Assembly (NCBI RefSeq): GCF_027498035.1
Contig: NZ_CP114978.1
Coordinates: 4,092,001-4,156,000, forward strand
Reading direction: 5' to 3'
Source of the DNA: Pseudoxanthomonas sp.
GTDB lineage: Bacteria > Pseudomonadota > Gammaproteobacteria > Xanthomonadales > Xanthomonadaceae
Length of the DNA: 64,000 nucleotides
Shown here: positions 1-9,603 of the stretch, piece after piece
How positions within the stretch are numbered: the first letter of the stretch is position 1
How the letters are laid out: every line of letters begins with the position of its first letter
Position numbers and translations under genes: made by a program
The notes under the pieces: generated by a model
The model's database searches: none
The model's input: the letters and a program-made list of their open reading frames with translations, nothing else
What the model was told of the DNA's origin: nothing

Positions 1-63
1 CTCGGCGCTACACGACTGCGCCATCTGGTCGTCAGGGAGGCGGGATTCCGATGCGTTGCTCAT
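1..63 (-). CDS. N-terminal fragment of an unidentified protein
   Basis: An ATG at 63 opens a frame that runs leftward off the window with no stop; 21 codons are visible, beginning MSNASESRLPDDQ. It lies in the same orientation as the ABC transporter gene upstream of it. The fragment is too short to identify and its start is uncertain. Confidence 0.4.
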   Translation of the reverse strand, partial: MSNASESRLPDDQMAQSCSAE

Positions 64-128
64 GGCGGGGGCTTGTCCAGGGTCTGCGCCCAGCCTGCGA
101 AACGGCGCCGTAAAGCCGTGTGACCGGC

Positions 129-1922
129 TCAGTCGATGAACTGCAGGCGTGCCAATTCTGCGTACAGGCCGCCTTCGGCCATGAGTGCTTCGTGCGTGCC
201 CTGGGCGACGATCCGGCCGCGGTCCATCACCACGATCCGGTCCGCCTTGAGTACGGTGGCCAGGCGATGGGCGATGACCAGCGTGGTGCGGCCGGCCATC
301 AGCCGTTCCAGCGCGCTCTGCACGGCACGTTCGCTTTGTGCGTCCAGTGCGCTGGTGGCTTCGTCCAGCAGCAGGATCGGCGCGTCCTTGAGCAGCGCCC
401 GGGCAATGGCGATGCGCTGCTGCTGGCCGCCGGACAGGCGCGCGCCGCGCTCGCCCAGCTGGCTGCCGTAGCCCTCGGGCAGTTCGCGCAGGAAGCCGTC
501 GGCCTCGGCCGCCACTGCGGCGGCTTCAAGCTGTTGCGGCGTGGCATCCAGGCGGCCGTAGCGGATGTTCTCGGCGGCGCTGGCGGCGAAGATCGTCGGC
601 GCCTGTGGCACCAGCGCGATCTGTTCGCGCAGCTGGGCCATGTCCAGCTGGCGCAGGTCCAGGCCGTCCACCCGGATCGCACCGGACTGCACGTCGTGGA
701 AGCGCAGCAGCATCGACAGCACGGTGCTCTTGCCGGCGCCGGACGGGCCGACCAGCGCCACGGTTTCGCCAGGTTCGATCGACAGGGTGAAGTCGTCCAG
801 CGCCGCCATGTCCGGGCGCGTGGGGTAGCGGAACGCCACATGGTCGAAGCGGATCTGGCCGCGCACCGGCAGCGGCAGGGCAAGCGTCTGCGCAGGTGTC
901 TGCACCTGCGGGGTCTCGTCGAGCAACTCGCCGATGCGGCCCATGCCGCCGGCCGCGCGCTGCAGCTCGTTCCACACCTCGGCCAGCGAACCGACCGAGC
1001 CACCGCCGATCAGCGCATACAACACGAACTGGCCGAGCGTGCCGGCGCTCATGCCGCCGGTGATCACGTCGTGCGCGCCCGACCACAACACCAGCACGAT
1101 CGCGCCGAACACCAGCGTGATCGCACCGGCAGTGACGAAGGACTGCGCGCGGATGCGCTTGCGTGCGGTTTCGACCGAAATGTTGACCGCGGTTTCGAAG
1201 CGCGCGCGCTCGTAGGGTTCGCGCGCATGCGCCTGTACCGTGCGCACCGCACCCAGGCTTTCGCCGGCCAGGGTGTTGGCATCGGCCACGCGGTCCTGGC
1301 TGGCACGCGAGATTTTCCCGAGCTTGCGCGCGCCCAGGATGATCGGCACCACCGCCAGCGGAATGCCGACCAGCGCGAACGAGGCCAGGCGCGGGCTGGC
1401 GATGAACATCATCACCACCGAGCCGATCACCGTGACCGAGCTGCGCACCGCCACCGACATCGCGCTGCCAACCACGCTGCGCAGCAACTCGCTGTCGGCC
1501 GACAGGCGCGAGACCAGCTCGCCGCTGCGATTGCGGTCATGGAACTGCGCGTCCAGTTCCAGCAGGTGGGCGTAGAGCTTGCGGCGCAGGTCGGCGACCA
1601 CGCGTTCGCCCAGCAGCGAGACGAAATAGAAGCGCGCCGCGCTGGCCAGGGCCAGCACCACGGCCACGCCGAACAGGCCCAGGAACGCCTTGTCGATATT
1701 GGCGCCGCTGCTGAAGCCATGGTCGATCATTTGCTTGACCGCATACGGCAGGCTCAGCGTCGCGGCGGAGGCTACGGCCAGGGCGACGATCCAGCATACG
1801 AACAGCCCCATGTGCCGGCGCACGAACGGCCACAGCGCGCGCAGGCTGCCCAGCTTCGGTTTGGGGCGCGTTGCCTCGGTGGCGCCGCTGGCGGGGAGCG
1901 TGCTGGCTTCGGGGGAGTTCAT
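129..1922 (-). CDS. ABC transporter, fused permease/ATPase (MsbA-like exporter)
   Basis: A half-transporter of about 597 residues that should dimerise in the inner membrane and use ATP to export a hydrophobic substrate. Residues 40-310 form a six-helix type IV transmembrane domain. The nucleotide-binding domain follows, with Walker A GPSGAGKST at about 392, signature LSGGQQQR at about 496, Walker B ILLLDEATSALD at about 515 and the H-loop His in IAHR. The order TMD-NBD in one chain is that of MsbA/lipid A exporters, but family members also carry drugs and peptides, so the substrate is open. I chose the ATG at 1922; an in-frame ATG at 1949 would add nine residues. It follows the YigZ-family gene on the same strand. 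Confidence 0.88.
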   Translation of the reverse strand: MNSPEASTLPASGATEATRPKPKLGSLRALWPFVRRHMGLFVCWIVALAVASAATLSLPYAVKQMIDHGFSSGANIDKAFLGLFGVAVVLALASAARFYFVSLLGERVVADLRRKLYAHLLELDAQFHDRNRSGELVSRLSADSELLRSVVGSAMSVAVRSSVTVIGSVVMMFIASPRLASFALVGIPLAVVPIILGARKLGKISRASQDRVADANTLAGESLGAVRTVQAHAREPYERARFETAVNISVETARKRIRAQSFVTAGAITLVFGAIVLVLWSGAHDVITGGMSAGTLGQFVLYALIGGGSVGSLAEVWNELQRAAGGMGRIGELLDETPQVQTPAQTLALPLPVRGQIRFDHVAFRYPTRPDMAALDDFTLSIEPGETVALVGPSGAGKSTVLSMLLRFHDVQSGAIRVDGLDLRQLDMAQLREQIALVPQAPTIFAASAAENIRYGRLDATPQQLEAAAVAAEADGFLRELPEGYGSQLGERGARLSGGQQQRIAIARALLKDAPILLLDEATSALDAQSERAVQSALERLMAGRTTLVIAHRLATVLKADRIVVMDRGRIVAQGTHEALMAEGGLYAELARLQFID

Positions 1923-2015
1923 GGGTATTCCGGCAGGAGGAGAGAGCATTGCAGCGGGGACATCGACCGTCGCCAGCCGTGCAGGTTCCCGGAACGGGCG
2001 CCTGCCGGGCCAGGA

Positions 2016-2627
2016 TCAATCCCGGGCAACAGGGACGGCATCGGCTGGGCCAGCGCATCGCACCCGGTCACGGGTGGCGTCGCGCAGATGGTTTTTCAAG
2101 GCTTGGGCCTGGTCGGCGGGCAGGCGCAGACGCAGATGTGCGCCGTCGGCGTCGAAGCCTTCGTCCAGTTTCTCAGCCGAAAAAGCGGCCAGTGCGGCAT
2201 GGACGTGGCCCAGGTCGTCGAAGCCGCAGGTGATCTCCAGTTCGACCAGCGCCAGCAGCGGCACGCACGCTGTCTCGCGCAGGGCGCTGGCGGTGCAGCC
2301 TCCATAAGCGCGGACCAGTCCACCCACGCCAAGCTTGATCCCGCCATACCAGCGGGTGACGACCACGGCGATCTGGTCGAAGCCGGCGCCGTCGATGGCG
2401 GCCAGGATCGGCCGGCCGGCGCTGCCGCCGGGTTCGCCATCGTCGCTGGAACGGAACGCTTCGCCCACGCGCCAGGCCCAGCAGTTGTGGGTGGCGCCGG
2501 CTTCGCTGGCATCAGCGATGAAGGCCATGGCGGCCTCAGGCGAGGCCACTGGTCCGGCATGGACGATGAAGCGGCTGTGCTTGATCAGGGTTTCCTGCCG
2601 GAGCACGCCGGCCAGGGTGTCGCTCAT
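2016..2627 (-). CDS. YigZ/IMPACT family protein
   Basis: 203 residues. The N-terminal half has the IMPACT/UPF0029 core, visible as KHSRFIVHAG, a DDGEPGGSAG turn and VVVTRWYGGIKLGVGGL; the C-terminal half looks like the DUF1949 ferredoxin-like domain. Members are linked to translation or stress control, but no reaction is firmly assigned. The start at 2627 gives an ATGA overlap with the stop of the preceding anti-sigma-like gene, so translation is probably coupled. The frame remains open upstream, but no better start is seen. Confidence 0.85.
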   Translation of the reverse strand: MSDTLAGVLRQETLIKHSRFIVHAGPVASPEAAMAFIADASEAGATHNCWAWRVGEAFRSSDDGEPGGSAGRPILAAIDGAGFDQIAVVVTRWYGGIKLGVGGLVRAYGGCTASALRETACVPLLALVELEITCGFDDLGHVHAALAAFSAEKLDEGFDADGAHLRLRLPADQAQALKNHLRDATRDRVRCAGPADAVPVARD

Positions 2628-3721
2628 GGCAGCAGCGGACGCAGGTCCTCGGGGATCGCCACGTCTGGATGCGTTTGCTGGAACACCTGCAGGCTGGCGC
2701 GGGCCAGCGCGCCATGGCCTTCGAAGCGATGCTTGCGGATGCGCCGCAGCCATTGGTCCGGCGGCAGCTGGCTGTCTTCCGCAACGGCCGCCTGTTCGGC
2801 CGTCGCCGCTGCTGCTTGGCTTTCGGTGTACGCCAACACCGTGGGCGCCGATGGTGCGGCGTAAAGCACGGCACGGCGTTCGCTGCGGTGCTGGGTTTCT
2901 TTCGATTGATCCATCTGCACCTTGCGTGCCGCGACGGCCTCACGGTCCGCCCCCAGATCGGGCATGGGCGTCGGTGCTGGAGGCTGCGGTGGCGGCGCGT
3001 AGCGCTGGAACGCATCAGCGACGGGCGCGGGCGGAGCCGGAGGCGCTGGCGGTGTGTAGGTCTTCGCCTGGCGAGGTGCCGGTGCCGGGGCGGGCGCGAT
3101 GCCTGCAGGCGCCTGTGCTTCGGCACGCGCGGCTTGTGCCGGCGCATCAGGGGCATACGTCGCCGGTGGTGGTGCGGCTTCCATCACCGGTGCTTCGGGC
3201 GGTGGCGGCAATGGCTGGCGCTTGGGTGATGCCGGTGCTGGCTGCATGGCGGGTGCCATCGCGACCGGGGGCGGCGGTGGCATGGCCGCTGCAGCGTGGT
3301 TGGCGTCGGCGCCAACGTTATCGGCGGCGACGGCCTCCGGCGCGGCTGCTTCCGGAGCCTGCGCGGTTTCGTACACAAGCCCTGTCGTGCGCTGTGGACG
3401 CAGCTGCCAGCTGATGGTCACGGCCAGCAGCACCGAAGCGGCCACGCCCAGGCCCAGCGTCCAGCGGCGCGTGCGCGGGCGACGGCTCTGCGCGGCGGGC
3501 GTGCTCGATGGGGAAGTGGAGGCTGCCGCCATGATCGGTGCAACGGGCTCGATCGGCTTGGCGTCCTGCGCAGGCGCGGTGTCGGCCGCCACGGCTTCGC
3601 GCGCCGCACCCAGGATGAGCGCATCCAGCGCCGGGCCTGGCTCACGCGGGCCCGGCGCATGCGCCAGCCGCTGCGCCAGGGCGCGTTCTTCCGGGGTCAG
3701 GGGTTCGCGGGGCGTGGTCAT
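2624..3721 (-). CDS. membrane-anchored anti-sigma-like protein
   Basis: 365 residues with a short acidic cytoplasmic N-terminus, one transmembrane helix at about 92-110 (LGLGVAASVLLAVTISW), then a long Pro/Ala-rich periplasmic stretch and a conserved-looking C-terminal helix region (LPPDQWLRRIRKHR). It is coupled by ATGA to the ECF sigma gene just upstream, the usual arrangement for a sigma/anti-sigma pair. No zinc-binding HxxxCxxC motif is visible, so it is not a classical ZAS anti-sigma factor. The role is inferred from position and topology. Confidence 0.65.
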   Translation of the reverse strand: MTTPREPLTPEERALAQRLAHAPGPREPGPALDALILGAAREAVAADTAPAQDAKPIEPVAPIMAAASTSPSSTPAAQSRRPRTRRWTLGLGVAASVLLAVTISWQLRPQRTTGLVYETAQAPEAAAPEAVAADNVGADANHAAAAMPPPPPVAMAPAMQPAPASPKRQPLPPPPEAPVMEAAPPPATYAPDAPAQAARAEAQAPAGIAPAPAPAPRQAKTYTPPAPPAPPAPVADAFQRYAPPPQPPAPTPMPDLGADREAVAARKVQMDQSKETQHRSERRAVLYAAPSAPTVLAYTESQAAAATAEQAAVAEDSQLPPDQWLRRIRKHRFEGHGALARASLQVFQQTHPDVAIPEDLRPLLP

Positions 3722-4272
3722 TGGCCGATCCCCGCGCGCAGTTTGTCCATGGCATAGCGCAGCCGCGACTTCACCGTTTCCCGGCCGACGCCAGTGATCT
3801 GGCCGATCTCCTCCAGGGTCAGTTCCTGTTCCAGCCGCAGCACAAGGACCTCGCGTTGGTCTTCCGGCAGTGCGTCCAGGGCGCGCTGCAGGTCGCGGCG
3901 CTGCTCGAACTCGGACAGCTGCCGCTCGGGGGTTTCAGGGTCGGCCATGCGCGCGGTGCGCGCGTCGGCGTCGTCGGGCGCGGCGGGGCGGTGCTTCTGC
4001 GCGCGCCAATGGTCGTTCAGCCGGTTGTGTGCGATCCGGAACAGCCAGGTGGAAAACGCCGCATCAGGCTGCCAGCTGGCACGCGCGGCGATCACCCGCT
4101 GCCAGACATCCTGGAACAGCTCGTCGGCCAGTGCGGTATTGCGCAGCTGGCGCATCAGGAACCGGTACAACGGCCCGCGGTGACGCCCATAAAGCTGCTC
4201 GAACGCGCGCACGTCACCGGCGGCATAGGCCAGCATCAGCAGATCGTCGGTGGGCTCTGCCGCGTCGTTCAC
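3718..4272 (-). CDS. ECF-type RNA polymerase sigma factor
   Basis: 184 residues, normal for an ECF sigma factor. Region 2 is seen around AFEQLYGRHRGPLYRF and DELFQDVWQRV with AFSTWLFRIAHN; region 4 has LPEDQREVLVLR and an HTH in LEEIGQITGVGRETVKSR. It would direct core polymerase to a small stress regulon under control of the coupled downstream membrane protein. I chose the GTG at 4272 because the domain starts right after it; the frame is open to 4419, but that extension is unlike the family. Confidence 0.9.
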   Translation of the reverse strand: MNDAAEPTDDLLMLAYAAGDVRAFEQLYGRHRGPLYRFLMRQLRNTALADELFQDVWQRVIAARASWQPDAAFSTWLFRIAHNRLNDHWRAQKHRPAAPDDADARTARMADPETPERQLSEFEQRRDLQRALDALPEDQREVLVLRLEQELTLEEIGQITGVGRETVKSRLRYAMDKLRAGIGQ

Positions 4273-4520
4273 GGCCGCAAGCCTACGTTGTGCCGCGTCG
4301 GTCTCAAAGCCGTGCGGGCGCGGCTTGCGGGTTGCCGGGATGGATTTTCCGTGATAGCCGGGTGCGTATACTTGCCACGTGGGGAGGGTGCCGTGTGCCA
4401 TGCATGTGGGAACGTACACCCGCCCATCCCGGGGTCGATATCGCAGCCGGTTCGTTCAGAACCAGCGCGTGCCGGTGTCTGCGACCGCCCCGGGCGTGCC
4501 GGTTGAAAGGGGGAAATCGA

Positions 4521-7422
4521 ATGTCAGGCCAGACCGCTCCTGCCAGTGTGCAGACCGGTGTCAACGCCGTGGCGACTGACGCCGTGGCGCAGGTGCTGTG
4601 TGGCCTGCTGCCGGAGGGTGGCCATGTGGTGGCGTGCTGGCGCGACTGGGCCATCGGCGCAGGCGGGGCGACCACGCTCGCTGCCCCGGGCGTGCTGCGG
4701 CGCCTTGCCGAACAGGCGCTGTGGGACGGCCAGCCGATCACCCCCGACGATCCGTCCATCCTGCTGCTGGCCTGGTCCAACCAGGAAGGCAACGCCCGCA
4801 TGTCGGTGGCGGCCAGCCTGTCCACGCCGCTGACGCCTGCCCAGGTGCAGGCCTGGCAGGACACGGCGCGGGCCTTGATCGGCGCCACCATGGAAGCCGG
4901 GCGTGCCCAGGCCCGGGTGGTGTCGCTGGAAAAGTCCAAGCGCCTCCAGCAGGCCCTGTACGAGATCGCCGACGTCGCCAGCGCCGACCTGGAAATGCGC
5001 GAGATGCTGCGCCGAATCCATGCGGTCGTGGGCACGCTGATGTATGCGGAGAACTGCTACATCGTGCTGTACGACGACGTGCGCCGCATGGTCCGGTTCC
5101 TGTATTTCGCCGATCTGCTCGATCCGTACGTGGCCGAACCAGACCGCGAGTTCAGCGAGGAGGAAATGCACAACAGCATGACCACCGCGCTGCTCCAGCA
5201 CGGCCAGCCGCTGCGCGGGCCTTCAGCCATGGTGCGCCAGCGCCTGGGCGTGACCCGCGATGTCAGCCATGGCCCGGACAGCCTGGACTGGCTGGGCGTG
5301 CCGATGCGCCGCGACGACCGGGTCTGCGGGGCGATCGTGGTGCAGAGCTACGACACCCAGGCCAGCTATACCGACGAAGACCGCGCGCTGCTGGTCTACG
5401 TGGCCCAGCACATCCTGACGGCGATGGACCGCCGGCATGCACACGAGGAACTGGAAAGCCGCATCGCGGAGCGCACCGGCGAACTGCAACTGGCCAACCG
5501 CGAGCTGCAGGCCGAAGTCATCGAGCGCAAGCGCGCCGAGAAACTGCAGGGTGCGCTGTTCCGCATCACCGACATGGCCAATACCTCGGCCACGCTGGAA
5601 CATTTCTACGCCGCCGTGCATGGGGTGGTGGACGAGCTGATCGTCGCGCGCAACTTCTATATCGCGCTGCTGGACGATGACGGCCAGACCCCTGCATTTC
5701 CCGTATTCCATCGATGAGCGCGACCCGGTGCGCCAGTCGCGGCGGGCCAGCCATGGCCTGACCGAATACGTGATCGACAGTGGCGCGCCACTGCTGGCCG
5801 ATCCGGGCGTGATCGCCGCGCTGACGGTGGATGAAAAAGTCATCCAGCACGGCCCACCGGCGTACAGCTGGCTGGGCGTGCCATTGCAGCAGGCCGGCGA
5901 GAATCGCGGCTGCGTGGTGGTGCAGAGCTATTCGCCGGAAGTGCGCTACACCGCGCATGACCAGAACCTGCTGTCGTTCGTCGCCCACCACATCGGCAAT
6001 GGGCTGGCGCGCCAACGCGCCCGCGAATCATTGCGGGCCGCGCACCTGGAGCTTGAACAGCGGGTCGAGGAGCGCACCTTCGAACTGGCCGAGGTCAACG
6101 CCAAGCTGATGGCGCAGATGGGCGAGCGCCTGCGCGCAGAGCAGCGCCTGACCTACCAGGCCACGCACGACGCACTGACCGGGTTGCCCAACCGGGCCTT
6201 CCTGCTGGCCAACCTGGCCGCGTCGATTACCCGCGCGCAGGGCGAGCAGGACGGCGATTTCGCCGTGTTGTTCATGGACCTGGACCGCTTCAAGCTGGTC
6301 AACGATTCCATCGGCCATGCCGCCGGTGACGAGCTGCTGATCGAAGTGGCCCGGCGCATCACCTCGCAGCTGCGCGAGGGCGACCTGGTCGCGCGCCTGG
6401 GCGGCGACGAGTTCGCCATGGTCATGCACTATCGCGCCGACATGCAGGAAGTCGTGGACTTCGCCACGCATCTGCTGGAAGCGCTGAACCAGCCGATGTG
6501 GGTGGCCGGGCGCGAACTGTTTCCTGCCGCCAGCATCGGGATCGCGGCCTGGCATCCGCGTTACCAGAGCGGCGAAGAACTGCTGCGTGACGCCGATGCG
6601 GCGATGTACCGCGCCAAGGCCCAGGGCCGTGACCGCAGCGCGGTGTTCGATGAAGCGATGCGCGAAGCCGCGATGCGCAGCCTGGACCTGGAAGCCGACC
6701 TGCGCCGGGCCATCAACGGTCGCGATTTCACTTCGTTCTACCAGCCCATCGTGCGCCTGGAGGATGGCCAGGTCATCGGCCACGAAGCGCTGCTGCGCTG
6801 GCATCACGAGCGCCGCGGCCTGCTGCTGCCGGCCGAGTTCATTGCCCTGGGCGAGGACAGCGGCCTGATCGAACAGGTCGACTGGCTGCTCTACGAACAG
6901 ATCGCCTTGCGCATCGCCAACGGCGTAGAAGGCTACATCTCGGTCAACGTCTCGCCACGGCATTTCCGCTCGCCCGATTTCGCCGAGCGCCTGCTGGCGC
7001 TGTTCAACAACGCAGGCGCCAATCCAGCGCAGCTGCGCGTGGAAATTACCGAGATGGCGTTGCTGGACGATGCGCCGCGCACGTTGCGCATGCTGCAGCT
7101 GTTGCGCGAGAACGGCGTGCTGGCGCAGCTGGACGATTTCGGGACCGGGTTTTCGGCGCTGTCGTACCTGCACCGCTTCCCGATTTCGGCGCTGAAGATC
7201 GACCGCAGTTTCGTGTCCGGCATTTCCAGCGCCGACCGGCCGGAAAGCGTCGGCCTGGTCCGCGCGATCCTGGCGCTGGCCAGCACCCTGGGCATCGAAA
7301 CCATTGCCGAGGGCGTGGAGACCGAAGCCCAGCTGCAGGCACTGCGGAACCTGGGCTGCAGCTATGCGCAAGGGTATTTGCTGGGGCGCCCGGGACCGGT
7401 GCTGGGCGAACGCGTTGCGTAA
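4521..7422 (+). pseudogene. GAF-GAF-GGDEF-EAL c-di-GMP protein with one frameshift
   Basis: Two abutting frames together encode a protein of about 966 residues. Frame one starts at the ATG 4521 (SD AAAGGGGG) and carries a GAF-like domain (about 140-310), a coiled coil (about 310-350) and the start of a second GAF; it ends at 5717. Frame two continues the second GAF, another coiled coil, a GGDEF domain with intact GGDEF at 6400-6414 and an EAL domain with EALLRW, then stops at 7422. Joining at the C4 run 5689-5692 (one C too many) restores ...DDDGQT-LHFPYSID. With key motifs intact, this is either a recent inactivation, a sequencing error or a phase-variable tract. If expressed, it would make or degrade c-di-GMP in response to a GAF ligand. 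Confidence 0.85.
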
Positions 7423-7512
7423 GCGGCCGACGTACTTGTAGCGCCCGGCCAGTGTGCTTCGACACCAGCATCGCGATCACCTCGCCCGGACAAGGCCACG
7501 GGCCGCATCCGG

Positions 7513-7552
7513 GGATCTTTGCCACGGGCCTCACGGTCCATGGCAAAGATCC
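7513..7552. repeat. perfect 12-bp inverted repeat between convergent genes
   Basis: GGATCTTTGCCA (7513-7524) is exactly complemented by TGGCAAAGATCC (7541-7552), with 16 nt between. It sits between the stop of the c-di-GMP gene and the stop of the VWA gene. It could act as a bidirectional transcription end or mRNA stabiliser; no T-tract follows, so it is not a standard intrinsic terminator. Confidence 0.6.
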
Positions 7553-7633
7553 GGGCGTCCCGGGTGCGCTTTGCCTGCCCGGGCGACGTTGCTGGACGCC
7601 GACGATGTTGCAGTGTCTCGTTCGACGTCGGAC

Positions 7634-9379
7634 TCAATCGATGCGCGGGGCCACGGCTACTTCACCCTGGCCCGGGTCGATCAGGCGGCGCGCCTGCCCG
7701 ACCAATCCCACGAATTCGGCCCGCAGTCCGTCGCGGTCGCTTCCCCTGGCGCCTTGCGCGGTGACCAGCACCTGGTCCCAGCCCCAGCCGTCGAAGCGAC
7801 GGCCGCCGCGCAGCAGGTCCGCGTAGCCGGCCACCGCGCTGGCGAAGCGCAGGGTCTGGCTGGGCTGCTGCTGCAGCGACGCGGCCAGGATCGGTGTGTC
7901 GATCAGGGTGCTGGTGTCGCTGCCGGGCCGCTTGTAGCGCAGGCGCAGGTCGGCCACTTCGCGCGCATCGCCAGCCGCGATCTGCTTGCCGCCGTAGCGC
8001 AGCGGCTGGGTGCGCTGGGCGGTCGAGGCCACCGGGGTCAGTTCGTACAGGGCGGTGACTTCGTGGCCGGCGCCGATGTCGCCGGCATCGACCTTGTCGT
8101 TGGCGAAATCCTCGCGACGCAGGGCGCGGTTCTCGTAGCCGATCAAACGGTATTCGGCGACCGCGGTTGGGTTGAATTCCACCTGGATCTTGACGTCGCG
8201 GGCGATGGTCAGCAGCGTGCCCTGCATCTGCTGGACCAGCACCTTGCGTGCCTCCTTGTCCGAGTCGATGTAGGCGTGGTTGCCGTCGCCAACGTCGGCC
8301 AGGCGTTCGGCCAGCTGGTCGTTGTAATTACCCTGGCCGAAGCCGAGCGTGGTTAGCGCGATGCCAGAGCTGCGGGCATCGCTGACCAGGGTTTCCAGCG
8401 CGTCCTGGCTGACCGTACCGACGTTGAAATCGCCATCGGTGGCCAGGATCACGCGGTTGCTGCCGCGCTTGATGAAGGCCTGGCGCGCCATCGCGTAGGC
8501 CAGCCGGATGCCGTCACCGCCGTTGGTGCTGCCGCCGGCTTCCAGCTGGTCCAGCGCCGCCAGGATGCGGGCGTGCTGGTTACCCGGCGTCGGCGGCAGG
8601 ACCAGTCCGGCCGAACCGGCGTAGACCACGATCGACACGCGATCCTGCGCGCGCAGTTGCGGCACCAGCATCGCCAGCGACTGCTTGAGCAACGGCAGCT
8701 TGTCAGGCGTGTTCATCGAACCGGAGGTATCCAGCAGGAACACCAGGTTGGAGGGTGGCAGCTCCCGCTTGGGCAGCTCGTAGCCCTTGATGCCGATCAT
8801 CAGCAGCTGGCGCTGGCTGTTCCAGGGGGCGGGCGCCAGTTCGGTGGTGACCCGGAACGGCGTTGCGCGGGTGTCGGGCGCGGCATGGTGGTAGTCGAAG
8901 TAGTTGATGAACTCCTCGGCCCGCACCGCATCGGCGGGTGGACGCTGGCCCTGTTCGACCATGCGCCGCATGTTGCTGTAGCTGCCGGTGTCCACGTCGA
9001 TGGAGAAGGTGGACACCGGCTGCTCGGCGGTGCGCTGGAGTGGGTTGTCATCCTGGTGGGCATAGCGCTCGGTGTTGGCCGGCAGCGGTGCAGGCATCGG
9101 CGCGATGCTGGCTGGCGCTGCGTAGTACGCGCCCATGTCCGGCATCGGGGCCGGCGGCGCAGGTGGCGCCGGCGGGGTGTAGCTCTCCATCCTGCGCTCG
9201 GTCTGGGCCAGTGATCGGGCGGCCTGGACCTTGGCCTTGGCGGCCTGCGCATCGGCAGCACCGACCTGCGGTGCCTCGGGTGACGGCGGAGCGACGGCCT
9301 GTTGCGGTGGTGCGGACGAACACGCCGCCAGCACGGCGACGGCGAGCAGGGTCAGAGCAGGGCGAGACAGGTGCGACAT
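7634..9379 (-). CDS. VWA-domain lipoprotein (YfbK-like)
   Basis: 581 residues. The N-terminus is a lipoprotein signal ending LAVAVLAAC (lipobox LAAC), followed by an Ala/Pro-rich linker, a conserved block beginning AEQPVSTFSIDVDTGSYSN, then a von Willebrand A domain with the metal-site motif DTSGS (in LVFLLDTSGSMN) and the YfbK-type C-terminal region. It is probably anchored in the outer or inner membrane, facing the periplasm; VWA domains bind protein ligands through Mg2+. The start at 9379 has GGGAGTT upstream and gives a proper signal peptide. The function beyond ligand binding is not known. Confidence 0.85.
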   Translation of the reverse strand: MSHLSRPALTLLAVAVLAACSSAPPQQAVAPPSPEAPQVGAADAQAAKAKVQAARSLAQTERRMESYTPPAPPAPPAPMPDMGAYYAAPASIAPMPAPLPANTERYAHQDDNPLQRTAEQPVSTFSIDVDTGSYSNMRRMVEQGQRPPADAVRAEEFINYFDYHHAAPDTRATPFRVTTELAPAPWNSQRQLLMIGIKGYELPKRELPPSNLVFLLDTSGSMNTPDKLPLLKQSLAMLVPQLRAQDRVSIVVYAGSAGLVLPPTPGNQHARILAALDQLEAGGSTNGGDGIRLAYAMARQAFIKRGSNRVILATDGDFNVGTVSQDALETLVSDARSSGIALTTLGFGQGNYNDQLAERLADVGDGNHAYIDSDKEARKVLVQQMQGTLLTIARDVKIQVEFNPTAVAEYRLIGYENRALRREDFANDKVDAGDIGAGHEVTALYELTPVASTAQRTQPLRYGGKQIAAGDAREVADLRLRYKRPGSDTSTLIDTPILAASLQQQPSQTLRFASAVAGYADLLRGGRRFDGWGWDQVLVTAQGARGSDRDGLRAEFVGLVGQARRLIDPGQGEVAVAPRID

Positions 9380-9474
9380 GGTGGCAACTCCCGTGATGGA
9401 CGGAGGCTGCAAACGCCTGGGTCAGGGAAACGGGGTTGCCAGCATCCCGGTTGCGTGGGAGCCGCGCGTTCCCT

Positions 9475-9568
9475 GTAGAGCCGAGCTTGCTCGGCTGTTC
9501 CTCGGTCAGAGCGCGGGAAAGCTGCAGCGGAGTCCCCAAGATGGGATTGCCACAAGCCCTGCTCTACA
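9475..9568. repeat. GTAG-type REP (SMAG-like) element, paired
   Basis: The unit begins GTAGAGCCGAGC and has a 7-bp perfect hairpin GCCGAGC-TT-GCTCGGC at 9480-9495. An inverted partner ends GCTCTAC at 9568, so the element is a head-to-head pair. This matches the GTAG REP family known from Stenotrophomonas, spread by RAYT transposases. It lies between the VWA gene start and the xseA stop. Confidence 0.75.
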
Positions 9569-9603
9569 CGGTGTCTCCGCGTGACCGCGGTTTGTGGATC
9601 GCG

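Noticed and set aside
120..2864. Very long plus-strand open frame (914 codons) over the ABC, YigZ and anti-sigma genes
   Set aside because: It is the mirror of GC-rich minus-strand genes with clear motifs; its translation is His/Gln/Arg-rich with no domain.
5677..7422. Independent GGDEF-EAL gene starting at 5677
   Set aside because: The first residues continue the interrupted second GAF domain, and no ribosome-binding site precedes the ATG; better seen as the 3' part of one gene.
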